From contig NC_085137.1 of NCBI RefSeq assembly GCF_035046485.1, forward strand, positions 378,510,706-378,574,705: a DNA stretch of 64,000 bases, written 5' to 3'. The DNA is from Aedes albopictus (lineage: Eukaryota > Arthropoda > Insecta > Diptera > Culicidae). Of this stretch, positions 34,338-46,426 are shown in pieces. The notes below the pieces were generated by a model, which saw only the letters and a program-made list of their open reading frames with translations, searched no databases and was not told where the DNA came from. Both the position numbers and the translations under genes were made by a program. The stretch's first letter is position 1. Each line of letters starts with the position of its first letter.

Positions 34338-35039
34338 AGAGTGGGTCATCGTTTATATGGAAAAATGAAAAATTTAATGGTATCCCATCAGATCAAAGCT
34401 TTTTTGATCCCATTTCAGGACCTAAATAAGTGTGCAAAATTTGGGCACGATCGGTTATGCCTACGTTTTGCGCATCGCGTTTGAATTTTGTATGGGGTTT
34501 TACATGGGAAAACACACTTTTTTGCATTTCTCCCATAACAAGCTCGATTTTTTCTGAAACCGTGTAACCGATAAAGTGAAAACATAGCCTAGGGTGTCCT
34601 GGAAAACTTTGTCGAAGACCGTGAAGTGGTCTGATGCTTATGAAAAAAGTTATAGCGTTGGTATTGCTTGGCGAAACAGTATGATTTTGTTGCTATTGTT
34701 ATTCCTTTACATGTTAAAACATAAACACATGCATGCGGTTCGTTGGTTATAACTATTTTCACAAGAATCGGATCGCTTTGCGGTCTTCAACAAAGTTTTT
34801 CAGAACATCCTAGGCTATCATTTTACAGTATCGGCTAAAAAGTTTCAGACAAACTTTTTCAACTTATGGCTAAAATGCAAAAAAGTATGTTTTCCCATAC
34901 AAAATCCCATACAAATTTCAATTGCAATGCGCAAAGTGTAGACGCAACCGATTGTGCTCAAATTTTGCACAGATACTCAGGGCCCGAAACGGAACCAAAA
35001 AAGCTTTGATTTGAGAAAACGGTTCCGATGACGCACACT
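34338..35039. mobile_element. ~0.7 kb foldback element with 9-bp duplication (MULE-like)
   Basis: AGTATGCAG occurs at both borders (34328-34336 and 35040-35048). The ends are inverted (AGAGTGGGTCATCG / AGTGTGCGTCATCG) and the arms are complementary over most of their length, for example GATCAAAGCTTTTTTG at left and CAAAAAAGCTTTGAT at right. A 9-bp duplication plus long arms suits Mutator-like elements. It has no coding capacity. Confidence 0.65.
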
Positions 35040-35486
35040 AGTATGCAGATCGTGTGTGATAATAAGCTGTGCTCGATAATGTAATCGGTGATGCTGCAGC
35101 TGCACATGTAATTTCCAATATTATCATATGGGTCCTCCCTCAGTCAAAGCTTTTTTGTAGAGTTTGTTATATCTCCAGCGACGAATTCCGTGCAGTTCAC
35201 AGCTGATCGGCGTTAAGTCAGAGTGGACTAGACGATTTTTTGGACAGTTAAAGATAAGCGAAGGATTTCGAATATGATCTTTTTTGCGTAATTTTGATGC
35301 AGATGCTTTATTACATTACGTGGTAACGGATCTAGGAGAACGTGCGCAAGACGAAAGACAACCTCAAAGAGATTGAGGAGCAGGTTTGGCGGTCAAAAAC
35401 AATAAGCCCCTGGATCAGATCAACTAAAAGCGAGCTTCTAAAATACGGTGGAAAAGCACTGGTGATAGCACTACACCGGATCATTA

Positions 35487-35653
35487 GGGGCCGTTCATAA
35501 ACCACGTAGACTTTTTAGGGGGAGGGGGGAGGGGGTCTGGCCATAGTCTACGCTCCATACAAATTTCAAAATTTTTGTATGGACAAAAGTGTACGAGGGG
35601 GGAGGGGGTCTGAAATGACCAAATTTTGGTCCACGTGGTTTATGAACAGCCCC
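35487..35653. mobile_element. 167-bp MITE with TTA duplication (PIF/Harbinger-like)
   Basis: Ends GGGGCCGTTCATAAACCACG and, inverted, GGGGCTGTTCATAAACCACG, with TTA at 35484-35486 and 35654-35656. The interior is G-rich. It sits in the second LINE copy at a different site from the MITE in the first copy, so the two insertions were independent. Confidence 0.85.
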
Positions 35654-35879
35654 TTACCAAGATAAGAGAGCAGGAAGTGTTACCGGAGGAATGGATGGAA
35701 GGTATCATGTGTCCCATCTACAGAAAGGGCGACAAGTTGGATTGCGGGAACTATCGCGCGGTCACACTACTGAGCAATACCTAAAAGATACTATCTCAAA
35801 TTTTATGCCGCCGTCTATCACCGATTGTAAGAAAATTCGTGCGGCAATATGAGGCTGGATTCATAAGTGTGCACATCAC

Positions 35880-36989
35880 TTGCTCATCGATTTCAAATCG
35901 GCGTATGATACAATCGATCGAGAACAGCTATGGCAGATTATGCACGAATACGGATTCCCGGATAAACTGATACGGTTGATCAAGGCGACGATGGATCGAG
36001 TGATGTGCGTAGTTCGAGTATCAGGGACACTCTCGAATCCCTTCGAATCTCGCAGAGGGCTACGGCAAGGTGATGGTCTTTCGTGCTTGCTGTTCAACAT
36101 TGCTTTGGAGGGTGTGATAAGAAAAGCGGGGATAAACACGAGTGGAACGATTTTCACGAAATCCGTTCAGCTGCTTGGTTTCGCCGATGATATTGATATT
36201 ATTGCTCGTAAATTTGAGTCGATGGTGGAAACGTACATCCGACTAAAGAGTGAAGCCAGGCGAATCGGATTAGTCATTAATGTGTCGAAGACAAAGTACA
36301 TTATGTCAAAAGGCTCCAGGGAGGAATCACCGCGCCCGATACCCCGAATTCATATCGACGGTGATGAAATCGAGGCGGTTGAAGAATTCGTGTACTTGGG
36401 CTCACTGGCGACAGCCGACAACGACACCAGCAGAGAAATTCAGAGGCGCATTGTGGCAGGAAATCGTTCTTACTTTGGACTCCGCAGAACTCTACGATCA
36501 AATAAAGTTCGCCGTAACACGAAGTTAACCATCTACAAAACGCTGATTAGACCGGTCGTCCTCTATGGGCACGAAACTTGGACCCTACGTGCAGAGGACC
36601 AACGCGCCCTTGGAGTTTTCGAACGGAAGGTGTTGCGTACCATCTACGGCGGAGTGCAGATGGAAGACGGGACTTGGAGAAGGCGAATGAACCACGAGCT
36701 GCATCAGCTGCTGAGAGAACCAACCATCGTCCATACCGCGAAAATCGGGAGGCTACGGTGGGCGGGTCACGTCATCAGGATGTCGGATAACAACCCTTCT
36801 AAAATGGTTCTCGAGAGTCATCCGACCGGTACAAGAAGACGTGGAGCGCAGAAAGCTAGGTGGGTCGACCAAGTGGAGGACGATCTGCGGACCCTACGCA
36901 GAGTGCGGAACTGGAGACAAACATCCATGGATCGAGTGGAATGGAGGCGGCTACTATGTACAGTAGAGGCCACCCCGGCCTTAGCCTGA
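35880..36989 (+). pseudogene. LINE reverse transcriptase, C-terminal two thirds
   Basis: A 369-codon frame. Motif A is LIDFKSAYDTIDREQLW near its start. GLRQGDGLSCLLFN follows at about residue 58 and the catalytic FADDIDII at about residue 101. KTKYIMS and VYLGSLA come next, and then a long C-terminal segment with IYKTLIRPVVLYGHETW and RLRWAGHVIRM. That C-terminal layout is shared by many insect LINE RTs often annotated as endonuclease-reverse transcriptase. The ATG at 35880 is internal: fingers motifs (CPIYRKGDKLDCGNYRA) lie upstream in another frame after a stop. The protein would therefore lack its endonuclease and N-terminal RT, and this copy is unlikely to be autonomous. Confidence 0.85.
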
Positions 36990-36999
36990 CCGGTAAGGT

Positions 37000-38359
37000 A
37001 AGTAATGATTATCTGATTATTGAAATGTTTCATGAATTTGCGAATGAAATAATCAAAGACTGCGTTGGTGATCGCGACGTTTAATCAGGAAGATGTTTAA
37101 TCAGCGGTTTACGCTGTTCAGTAAATTGCCCTGTTGTAATATCGATGTTCAAATTTAACTTTATGAACCGAATCGTGTTTACACAAATAACACATTTGTT
37201 GTAGGACCTGATTTAATTCACGCTCCCCGCTTTTGGGCGTGAATGGAGGTTTTAATGTACTTACCCGTTTGAGCAGATTTCGGATCATACAGATGCAATA
37301 TGACAAAATAAACAGTGAATTGTTTTGTTTTCCGTTTCTCATTATACTTTCCGTTTAATCCTAAGTCTATTCGCAATAAATATGTACAAAATTTTCATAT
37401 TATGATAATAAATTCACCTAATTCTGCAATGATACACATAATGAAGGCATTCAAGTTCACTTTGATTTGAAGAGAAATGCACGAAGATATGGTAAGTTTG
37501 AAATTTCCTTTTATCATTAAAATTGGATAACAAAAAGTGTGTTTGATTTTTTTTGAAGGCATAGGAAAAATGATAACTAACAATCAACAATCGGTAGAAT
37601 GCTACTTCTCCCTTCACATTGCATTACAATCTTTCAGATTGCGTTTTAGTACGTTTTTCTTCCGTTTAGAATTACTTTAGTTAAAATGGTTATTTACAAG
37701 GTCGATAAAAGGCACCGTTTACTGTTTTCTCTTCACTCGTATCATTCGAAGTTTTATGTTGTAAATCCCTAATTAAAAATCTTAAGGCTCTTATGGTAAT
37801 GACTTTGACTGAAATATTTGTGTTTCTTTGTTATAGCAGAAAACCAATTGGAAATCCTATGGTGGTTGAATTGGAACAAAAAATATTAACATGTAGAATA
37901 GACTTTGTATACTGAAACTAAGAAAATCGATTCAGTTGCTTGTGCGTTTGCTGGAACACACTGGTTCAGAAAAAAATATTCATAAGTTCTTTGTATCACG
38001 ACGTGTTTTACTGTTACTGCTCAAGGGTCCAGATGGAGGGGTTTCCATTTAAGGCTCCCTCGGAGAAGGGATCTGGCTGGGTCACTGGCTCGAAATAGTG
38101 TGTATAGTTGTTTGCACTGCGCTCGGAACAAATTGTGAGATCAATTTACTGACGCAAAACTCATCGTCTGCTGCTTCTGCTGTTGCTACGTATGTTATTT
38201 CTCGTTCTCACATGGGGGGCTGGTCGGTTGAATTGGGCATAGTTTCTTTCCCTTCTCGAACTCACAAAATCTCAATCACTCGATCGCTGAACTTACTCCT
38301 CGGAAGCGAACTGGTAACAAATGACGAACGCAAACCTCGCGCGCTCCGACTCAGGCTGA
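37000..38359 (-). other. Mmp1: Quiet host-like region, probable 3' UTR of the GPI-form Mmp transcript
   Basis: Beyond the LINE this stretch contains no terminal repeat or minisatellite that I can see. The part nearest the GPI exon (about 37,990-38,359) is GC-richer. I found no AATAAA on the minus strand down to 37,000, only ATTAAA variants (near 37,356 and 37,211), so the polyadenylation site is not settled. Confidence 0.35.
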
Positions 38360-38481
38360 TTAGAAGTTCAGTGCGAGCCCTAGCAGTGCTGAGAACAGGA
38401 TAATACTGACGTTGGTCCAGATGGAGCTCGCCCCACTTCCTCGGTTGTAGTCGTCGCCGGCAGGTCGCTCGTCGGTACCGG
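38360..38481 (-). CDS. Mmp1: Mmp alternative last exon encoding a GPI-anchor signal
   Basis: On the minus strand an acceptor CAG (38484-38482) is followed by 122 coding bases and TAA (38362-38360). The frame gives GTDERPAGDDYNR, a small-residue cluster GSGASS (candidate omega site), the spacer IWTNV and the hydrophobic tail SIILFSALLGLALNF, and then stops at once. That is the standard layout of a C-terminal GPI-attachment signal. The exon starts in phase 2, so it completes exactly the phase-1 codon left by the donor at 62510/62509. The polypyrimidine tract (TCTCTTTTCATC) lies ~20 bases upstream and is modest, and the acceptor context is A-rich. Insect MMPs are known to have GPI-linked and released forms, which supports the reading. 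Splicing across 24 kb is inferred and has not been seen in a transcript. Confidence 0.75.
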
Positions 38482-39770
38482 CTGTTTTTTTCCGGCGTGA
38501 TGAAAAGAGACTTGGATTAGCTTTTTGGTACTGAAGGGATTGAACGTGTTTTCAAAAAGTGCTGCACACTGTATTTTTTCTTGGCAAAGCTTAACAAAAC
38601 TCAGCAAAAATCAATGGAAACATCAATCGTAAATAATATACTTAAAACCCATCAGCTGGAGGCAAAAACCTACATCTCTTCGCATAATTGCTACTAAATA
38701 AAATTGGCTGGGCTGCAGTCTTCGATGGTTGTTGGCCATAGAGTGGGGTGTTTGTCTGTTGGTGTGGTGGTTGTGTCTTGTCTGCATCCGAACTTAAAAA
38801 CAATCTTACGAGCATAGTTTTGGCCACCCTGAATCGTCCGGAATGCTCACGCGTTACAGAATGAAAATGGCCAAACATTTCCGCTCGTATTTTTTTTTTT
38901 TTTGTTTCGATAATTTCCTCTACAATACATAATCATAACGGAACAGAAGCGAGACTCTAAACTGATAACGAAACAAAAGCGCCACTACTGGCGGCGGATG
39001 GAAGCTGTGTATGAGTTTCGGTAGAAAACTTTCATCATGCTAGAATGAACGGAAGAAAAGAAACGGTTTGGGGAAAAGAAAAACGGCGTTAATTAAAACA
39101 AAAACCGGAACTTTTGTTCGATCGGGTTTTCTTACTAAAGGGTGCATCCAAACGCGTCAAACTACCCCAAAAGCTACCATACCATGCCAATAGGAATAGT
39201 GTATGCATAATAGGTGCTAAGATTTTGCACTGAATAGTCCAGATAGTGATAGCATATCCATGATGGAAATGTCAGCCTGGGAAAAACGCGTGCAATATTT
39301 TTTTTTTGCATTCTGCCGGTGAAGAAAGGATCTTGTACTGAAGTGTAAGCGTGCAAAGTGTAGTTGTGTAGATGTGTTGAATTTGTTCGTGCATGACTAA
39401 CTACTAACTACAGGTGGAAAATGAAAAGTATGATATTCTGTAACGGAAGGGAAAAGAAAATAGAAGAAGAATTTTTCATTTCTTCTTTATTCGGGTAATT
39501 CCAAACTGTGTGAAGTGACCGTTGTGTCTAAATGAACCTTAGTCCGTCCCTAGTTTTGTAAAAATTAAAAATCAAAAAGGATTGCATCGTTAAAGCTATC
39601 GTTAAAGCTAAAAACAACCATGTCAAAATTTGAAGTCCGTAACTCAATGCAAATTTCATGATATTTGTGTCCCTAAACAATTTTCTAGAACTTTTCCGAA
39701 GAGCAGTGCAATCATGGTCAAATCAGTGGTCATTACTTCAAGGTTTACAAATATCAGTGCCCCTATACTG
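38482..39770 (-). other. Intron sequence next to the GPI exon, no transposon ends seen
   Basis: Unique-looking sequence with poly-T/A runs (38889, 39299) and no recognised exon or mobile element. It belongs to the ~24 kb intron 38482-62509. Confidence 0.4.
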
Positions 39771-39773
39771 GTA

Positions 39774-40561
39774 CCGTGATTTCGGGTGAAATTGATCACT
39801 TTTCGCAGTTTTTTGCGTCTAATTTTTAAATGTTGGTCGATATGATTAAATTCAATGTTTTAAAACAAGTACGACCATGGTTTTCGTCATTTAACGAGGT
39901 TGAAACTTTTACAGCAAATCATTTTATTATAATAAATATCATTTTAAACAAAAAATCAAAAATTTTACTTTCGGGGTGAAATTGATCAGTCAGTGAAATG
40001 CCTTTGTAAATGCTGAAAATAGCTTTACCATCTAAATTAACCACCCTAGAATGCGAAAAGCTATACAAAACTGTTACAAGTTTACTAAATATTTAATTTT
40101 ATTTAAGTTTAATGTTTAATAAATCGAAAGAAAACGCCTAAAAGTATGCAATTTTCTCACTAATTCTGTGTATCAATATTGTACTTCTGAAAAAGTGCAA
40201 TTGCATGCATAAATTATAATATTTATAGAACTTCGATGACGAAATGGGTTTAGCGAACATTTGGCAGCTATAAACATTCATTCGAATATTCATTACATGT
40301 GTGATACAACTACGGTAACAAAAGTTTGGAAGTGTCTATGAAGATCGCCTAACACGCAGTTTTGGAAAATATTGACTTAATACCGAAATATGTATCTAAT
40401 TGGCTGTAAAACATGTAAACTCATCATCCAATAACCCTTGAACAAGGTGATGGCCATTTTCCACAAATTGTTTGAAGTTTAAAGCGTTATTTTTAACAAA
40501 TAAAAATGGACCTCTCGTCGATCAATTCCACCCCACTGATCAATTTCACCCGAAATCGCGG
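39774..40561. mobile_element. 788-bp TA-flanked TIR element
   Basis: Ends CCGTGATTTCGGGTGAAATT and, inverted, CCGCGATTTCGGGTGAAATT, with TA at 39772-39773 and 40562-40563. GATCA motifs lie just inside each end. The length and terminal plan are nearly those of the 784-bp element at 27720, so it is probably a sister family. It has no ORF of note. Confidence 0.8.
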
Positions 40562-40599
40562 TACGTCCCCAAGAAAACCCATCCATGCCCTATTATTCC

Positions 40600-42704
40600 A
40601 CGAAATTTTACTTTAATTATCGATGTCCTTGTTGGAATTCCTTTTATGAGTTCAGCAAGAATTCTTCTCAAAGTTTCTAAGAAATTACCAAGGATTAACC
40701 CTAGGGACATCGCCTTTTGAGGATTCTTTTAGGTTTTATTAAAAAAATTTCTGAAATGTTTACATAAAAGAGATTCGCACAGGATTTCTTACAATTATTT
40801 AAGCAAGAATTCTAAACATTCTTCTTACTATCCTTTCAGAATGCATCTCTGTCTGTGGATTTTTTTTTTTGAAAATTACTCGAGGGATTCCTTCAGAGAT
40901 TATTTCAGGAATTTCCACAGGATTTTATCCTGGTGCATCTTCGGCAGTTTATCAAGTAATTTCTCAAAAGATTTATCCTGAAACTGGTCGCTGGGTTTCA
41001 TCAGAAAAACCTCCTGGGATTCCTTAAGGGATACTGTAGGAATTTTCTTCAAGGATCGCTACATAAGTTCATGCTGGTATTTCCTAATGGGTTTCTTCTA
41101 ACTTTTTTGAGGAATTTCTTCAGAAATACATCGAGATTTTTTTCCAGGAGTTTTTCATTGGGATGTCTGCAAATATATCTATGAATTATCTATGCATTCC
41201 AGCATAGATGCATAGATGCGCAATTCCAGGAGAATTAATTTCTCAAATATCTGGAGATTTTTTCACAAATTCCACCAAGGTTTTTTTTTAGAAATTCTAA
41301 AACTTTTCCAGATATTTTTTTAGAAATTACAGCTTGATTTTCTCCAGAACTTACATTTATTCAAGTGGTTTCTTGGGCATGTATTTTAAAATTCTTGTAG
41401 AAACTTCAAGACATTCTTCTGAAAGTTCTTTATTTCAGACATTTGGATTTATTTATTTTTATCAAATAAAAAAAAATCTCAATAATTGTAGCAGAAAGTA
41501 CTCCAGAATCTTTTCATTCGCATTTCACGTTTTTTTAAAGAAATTTTCTATGAATACCAGCAGAGGGTTCTGCAGCTCTTCCAGGTATTATTTAATTTTT
41601 TTATCTGTATTAACGAGCTTTTAACCCTAGGCTAGTTCATCTCGGGACCCTCGCTTTACTTCCTGAAGGAAGAACTCACATCTTGCGAATTTATCGGGAG
41701 TGCGATTCAATCCCAGGTCCTCGGCGTGATGGTCATGTGCTTACTTCGAAGATTCCCCTAAGGAACTCCAAAGAATTTCCCCAGGAAATTTCTTCAGAAA
41801 TGGTATAATAATTTTACCTTTGAATTTCTTCAAAGGTATCTCCAGTAGTTCTTCTAAGGATTCCTTCAGATATTCTTTCATACAAACCTTAGAAATTGAT
41901 TGCAGAAATCCCTTCGAAATATTCTAGGAATAACCTAAAGTATCACAAAATTTCTGTCAGAGAAGTAAGAAGCTATTTTAAAATGTTTCTTCAGGTAATC
42001 TTCTTAGTATTATTTCAGGTATTCATGCTGAAATTGTTTAGGACATAACTTAAGATATTGCTGCAGGTATTATTTTGCAGAAAAGGCTCCATAAATTTTC
42101 CAAGATTTTCTTCTCGGAGTTTCCAAAGGCATCTCCAGTTTTTAAAGAAATTTATAGAAAATATTCTCCAGGTATTTCTTGAAGAATTCTTTAGTATTGA
42201 TGGTGTAATTTTAGGAAGAACATCTGAAAAATTCCAGGAGGAATATCTGAAGAAATTATGCAGGGATCCCTAAAGACATCCCAGAAGGATTTGTATAGAA
42301 AATTTTAGAAAAAATCAGAAAAAAAAACTCCATTGAGGAGCTTTTGCTAGCTGAAATTTCTGAAATTTCGAAGATTTTCTGGAGATAACAATAAGTTCTC
42401 AAACGAATTTTAAGGAGAATTCCAGCGGGAATTTGCGAAAGAAACCCTGAAGAAATTTCTGAAAAATTATCGGTAAAATTTCTATAGAAGCCTTGGAAAG
42501 TAGATTTGACTAAAACTCTAGAGGAATATCCGAAGAAATCCCAGGAAAATTTTTGAAAGAATTCAAGGATGAGTTTCTGAAGTACCCTGAAAAAAAACAA
42601 GGATTTGTAGGATAATTCCTGCAGAAATCCTTTAATTAAATTTTTGAAGGGTTTTCTGAAAGTTTTCCTAGAGAAACATGTGAACGATTTCTGAAAAAAA
42701 AGCT
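40600..42704. repeat. Degenerate minisatellite, family III type
   Basis: A/T-rich, strongly diverged copies of TTTCTTCAGGAATTYC-like units of about 24 bp. The leading ~230 bp (40630-40860) is paralogous to 63765-63995. It is interrupted by a SINE at 41601-41742. Confidence 0.65.
41601..41742 (-). mobile_element. tRNA-derived SINE (family B), truncated head
   Basis: It matches the SINE at 11945-12108 over the tail, body (GCTAGTTCATCTCGGGACCC) and B box (GGGATTGAATCGCAC on the minus strand), but loses the A box at its right end. Confidence 0.7.
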
Positions 42705-43059
42705 CTTAAGAACAAGGATGGAAATCTAGTGATCATGATTAGATTTCGAATGTGTCGCGGTTGAAAGGCATCGTGCGATCATAGAAACAACGATAACATT
42801 TTGTCGTCAAGCATCATAACAAACTACGGTCCGAGAAGAATGATTAGCTCGGCATGTGCGGGCGCGATGCGATCGCTATCATAAAGTTGAAATGATAAAT
42901 TCGCGATTTCATTCACTTTTTGAGCATTCTCACTTATTTAACTTCAAGATATGCTTATGAATGTATTATTTATAATAATGAATGCGGTTTACGGGTACAT
43001 AAGTGGCCTAAATTGTGATGAATAAAATTTATCACGACTTGTAACATGATCCGATAACG

Positions 43060-44531
43060 CAGTGGTGCTCAGGTTGGAGGATACCGCGGGCCAAATTTGC
43101 AATTCGCGATCGATCTGCGGGCCGCATAAAACATCGATGCACAAAAACAACAAAAAGGACAATTCTAAAGCATATTTTTTAAAAATCTGAACTGTTCAGA
43201 ACTTGTGTAAGGGTCAAACTTTATAATCTATTGCCCTTTGTGAAGTTCAATTTAGATTAATAAATTTGGTTGAGAAAAACGTTTGAGCTTCAAATTGAAA
43301 TGCAAACAAATAATTTAGAAGTTGCCCCTAGAATTGCCTTGAAGCCACTTCAAGGAGCTTTTACAAGAATTTCTTTTGAATCGCTCCAAAAAGGTTTGCT
43401 GAATTTTCTACTGAAATTTCTTGTGGAGTTGCTCCAGAAGGGTTTCGAGAAATTTCTTGAAGTTTCTTTAAGTTTTCTAGAATTCTTTTGGAACACCTCC
43501 AGGAACTCCTCTTAGATTTACCTTTGGAACTGCCCTGAAGTTACTTCAGGAATTCCTTATTAATCGTTTCCAAAGATTTCTCCTAGAATAGCTTTCGGAT
43601 CTTTCCGAAAATTTTACAGGAGTTTTTGAAGATTTTAGTAAATTCTTTCCATAAGTCTCTTCTAAAGTTGATGAGATACTTCATCATTAAATTTCTTCAA
43701 AAATTAGATTTTTGACAATTGTATCTGGAAGTTTGTTCAACATTATCAGTTGCTGCATAAGTTGCTTCAAACTTATTATTCAAATTTTCCTCACGAGTTC
43801 TAGGCATCTTTTGTGTCTTGATGCAGTTGGTCCTGGAATCTTGTTTGTAGTTACTCCTGAAAATTCTCTTCTTGTTGCTCGAGGAATTTATTCTGAAGTT
43901 GTTTAAGAATTTTCTGTTAGAGTGGCACTTAGAACATTTTTCTAGGAGATGTTTCTAAAATTTCCATGCAGTATCGTCACAACTTTCTCATTGAGTTTCT
44001 TCAGGTTTATTTTCTCCAGGATAATTTGAGTTTCTCCATATATTTCGTTTAAAGTTGCTTAAAAATTTTCTCCAATAATGCTTCTTGGAGCTTCTCCAAA
44101 AATGTATCCAAAAGTTTCCCCAAAAGAGCATTGTGTTTTTATATTCTTCGGAAAGGCGAAATGTGAAATATTTGCTCAGCGTTGCATTGACTACGCTTAA
44201 AAACTGCAACTAATTTTTAAAATGATTCAAGATTACATTTTTAACAAACTTTCATTTGATTCGTACCACTTATAAATAACTATAAGCTGGCTTCGCGACT
44301 TAGCTGAAATGCCGAAATATTTTGGAGTTGCGATTTCAAATCTTACCAGAACGGATTGTTCTTTTTGTTTATTTATCATTTAATTTGTTTTCAGCATTTT
44401 TGTTTGTTTTTTGTTTGATTTCTTAATAAATTTAACGAGTTATTTCAAATAATCGTTCGAAAATTTCGATTCGTGAAGTACTCCGCGGGCCGCATCTTAA
44501 GGCTTGGAGGGCCGCAGGATGAGCACCACTG
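43060..44531. mobile_element. Nested hAT-like element with minisatellite interior
   Basis: Inverted ends CAGTGGTGCTCA (43060 and, inverted, ending 44531) with a perfect 8-bp duplication CGATAACG at 43052-43059 and 44532-44539. CGCGGGCC/GGCCGC blocks lie near both ends (43088 and 44486). CAGTGGTGCTCA followed by a GCGGGCCGC block is a common terminal plan for animal hAT elements. The interior (about 43316-44160) is a GAA/TTC-rich degenerate minisatellite, with no transposase. Confidence 0.85.
43316..44160. repeat. Degenerate minisatellite inside the nested hAT-like element
   Basis: Recurrent GGAGTTGCTCCAGAAG / AATTTCTTCAAG words in tandem. Divergence is high, and the period is ~24 bp or a multiple of it. 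It is similar in composition to the surrounding family III arrays but contained within the hAT ends. Confidence 0.6.
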
Positions 44532-44705
44532 CGATAACGGGTCATCACGCGATAAAGCGTGCATCAGATGCTTTGATTGCTCTGTGATACGAGTACGGTG
44601 TGAGGCGTCGGCATCATGCTACTGCAAGAACAAGGCTATCTTGGATTATTCGTATCCTGTATCATTTATCGCTTGAAGTGATTTTCTTCCATCCTTGCTT
44701 AAGAA

Positions 44706-46420
44706 ATTTATAATGAAAATTCCGTAGAAAGTCCTAAGAAATGTTTTTGATAAAGTTTCGTAAAGAATCCTTGGATGAATTATTGTAGTTTTTCTTAGAG
44801 GAAGTGTAGTATAAATTTCAGGAATACCTGGATGGAATCCAGAACAAATTCCTGTATGAGCTCCTTTATCCCACGTCTCCACTAGAGAGAAATGTCTTGC
44901 AATTTTGCTGCCAGAAAGAGAAAATGTAACAGAAATGTTCAACACTGCTGCTCTCCTTGCAAATGGCGACAAATTTTTCTTGTCATGATTCATCTGTCCG
45001 GAATAAAGGTGAGATATTTCTGTTTAGTGGAGACTTCAGGCTAGGAATCTTTGGAAGAATTACTGCCTAAACAACTGAAAGTGGTAATGCAAGAATCTTT
45101 GGAGGATTTTATAAATATATCCTTGAAGGGAATTCTGGATACATTTATGTAAAAATCTTCAATGGAATTCCCAGAGCAATTCCTGAACAAATTTCTGGTG
45201 GACTGAAGAAGAAATACCTAAACGAGTTTCTGAAGGAACATTCGGAAAATTTCCTGAAGAAACCGCTGGAAGAATTCACTAAAGAATCTTTTAAAGAATT
45301 TCTAAAGAAATACCTATAAAAGTTATGAAAGAATCCTTAAAGTTTTTTCCGATTATTTTCCAAACAAATCCCTAGAAGGATTGCTTAAGTAATTCCTGGT
45401 GGAGCTTCAGAAGGAATCAATAGAAATTTTATATCTTATATAATTCTTGATGGAATATATGGAGAAATCCATCAGTCAATAGCTGAAGGAAGCCCAGGAA
45501 ACATTCATTAAATAACCCGTGGCAGAATTTCTAAGAAAAAAAAAAATCTCCGGGGAAGTTTCTAATACAATCCTGGATAAATTTCAAAACCGCATTCCTG
45601 GAGTAATTTCTGAAGGAATCCATGGATTAATTTTGAATGAAATCCATAGAAGATTTCCTTGGACACACAATTAAAGGAGCAATATGATGAGAAGTTGAAG
45701 GAATTGCAGGGGAATTTATAAAAAAAAACCCTGGAAGAATTTCAGGAAATATTTTCTAAAAAAACTACTAAAAATCTGGAAAAACTTTTTATTTGACCCA
45801 GGAATTTTCTCCACAGATTCTTCGAGGAATTCTTTCCGAGATCCCTCAAGAAATTCGTTTTACAATTTTTCATGAAGGTTATGAGTGTCTTCTGGTGTTT
45901 CTCAATTTGCTACTTTTATCATAAGAGAAGGATCTGCTAAATGAGTCCCGTAAACTGGGGTCAAATTGTTCTTCAGGTCGAAATCGATCAGACGTTTTTC
46001 TGTTAGATTGAGCATATTTTACATAGTTTCTTTTTATGTATTGTGCTGTTCAATAGATTTGCATCAAAAATATTTTAAGTATACTTTATCCAATGAAAAA
46101 ACGTCTGATCAATTTCGACCCGGGGATCAATTTGACCCCGGTTTACGATCCCAGACAAAGTTTTGGAGTGGAAAAGTGGAAATCCTAAAAAGAGATCCTT
46201 GAGAATTAAAATTCTCCAGAGAGTAGGGGTTTTGCAGGAATCTAAGATGAAATATCTAGAGCAGTTGCAGAAGCATTCCTTGAAAAATCCCAGAGGCAGC
46301 TGATTTAAAAATCTCTTTTTTTTTTAAAATTTGGAGAAATCTCAGATACATCTGAAGTAATTCCAGAAGGAATCACGGAAAACAGCACTAATTATAGGGA
46401 AAAGTACAGAGTAAAGACTT
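44706..46420. repeat. Degenerate minisatellite, family III, continued
   Basis: Continues the array interrupted at 42705: GAATTCCTGGAGGAATTTCTGAAGG-like 24-bp copies, best seen at 45165-45290 and 45590-45640. The TA-type MITE at 45948-46148 is inserted in it. Confidence 0.65.
45948..46148. mobile_element. ~200-bp MITE, CCGTAAACYGGGGTCAAATT ends
   Basis: Left CCGTAAACTGGGGTCAAATT and, inverted at the right, CGTAAACCGGGGTCAAATTG. Internal inverted GAAATTGATCAGACG motifs. Homologue of the 215-bp copy at 47042. Confidence 0.75.
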
Positions 46421-46426
46421 ATTTAA

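Larger units (their letters stand above)
35325..36997 (+). mobile_element. LINE (same family as 14.9-18.4 kb), 5'-truncated, plus strand
   Basis: The copy starts in the linker (DLGERAQDERQ-like, about 35325), continues as PLDQIN...KIRWKS, is cut by a MITE at 35487-35653, and then gives the RT. A stop codon near 35783 and a frame change before 35880 show it is dead. It ends soon after the shared C-terminal segment, around a GGTAAGGTAAGTAA tail. Transcription would be toward the right, opposite to the other copy. Confidence 0.85.
42713..44697. mobile_element. hAT-like element hosting a second hAT-like element
   Basis: Inverted ends CAAGGATGGAA (42713 and, inverted, ending 44697) flanked by a perfect 8-bp duplication CTTAAGAA at 42705-42712 and 44698-44705, again of the nTnnnnAn type. 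Without the nested element it is only about 0.5 kb, containing GATCATGATT and GCGATAAAGCG-like inverted motifs. It is non-autonomous and inserted into a family III array. Confidence 0.8.
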
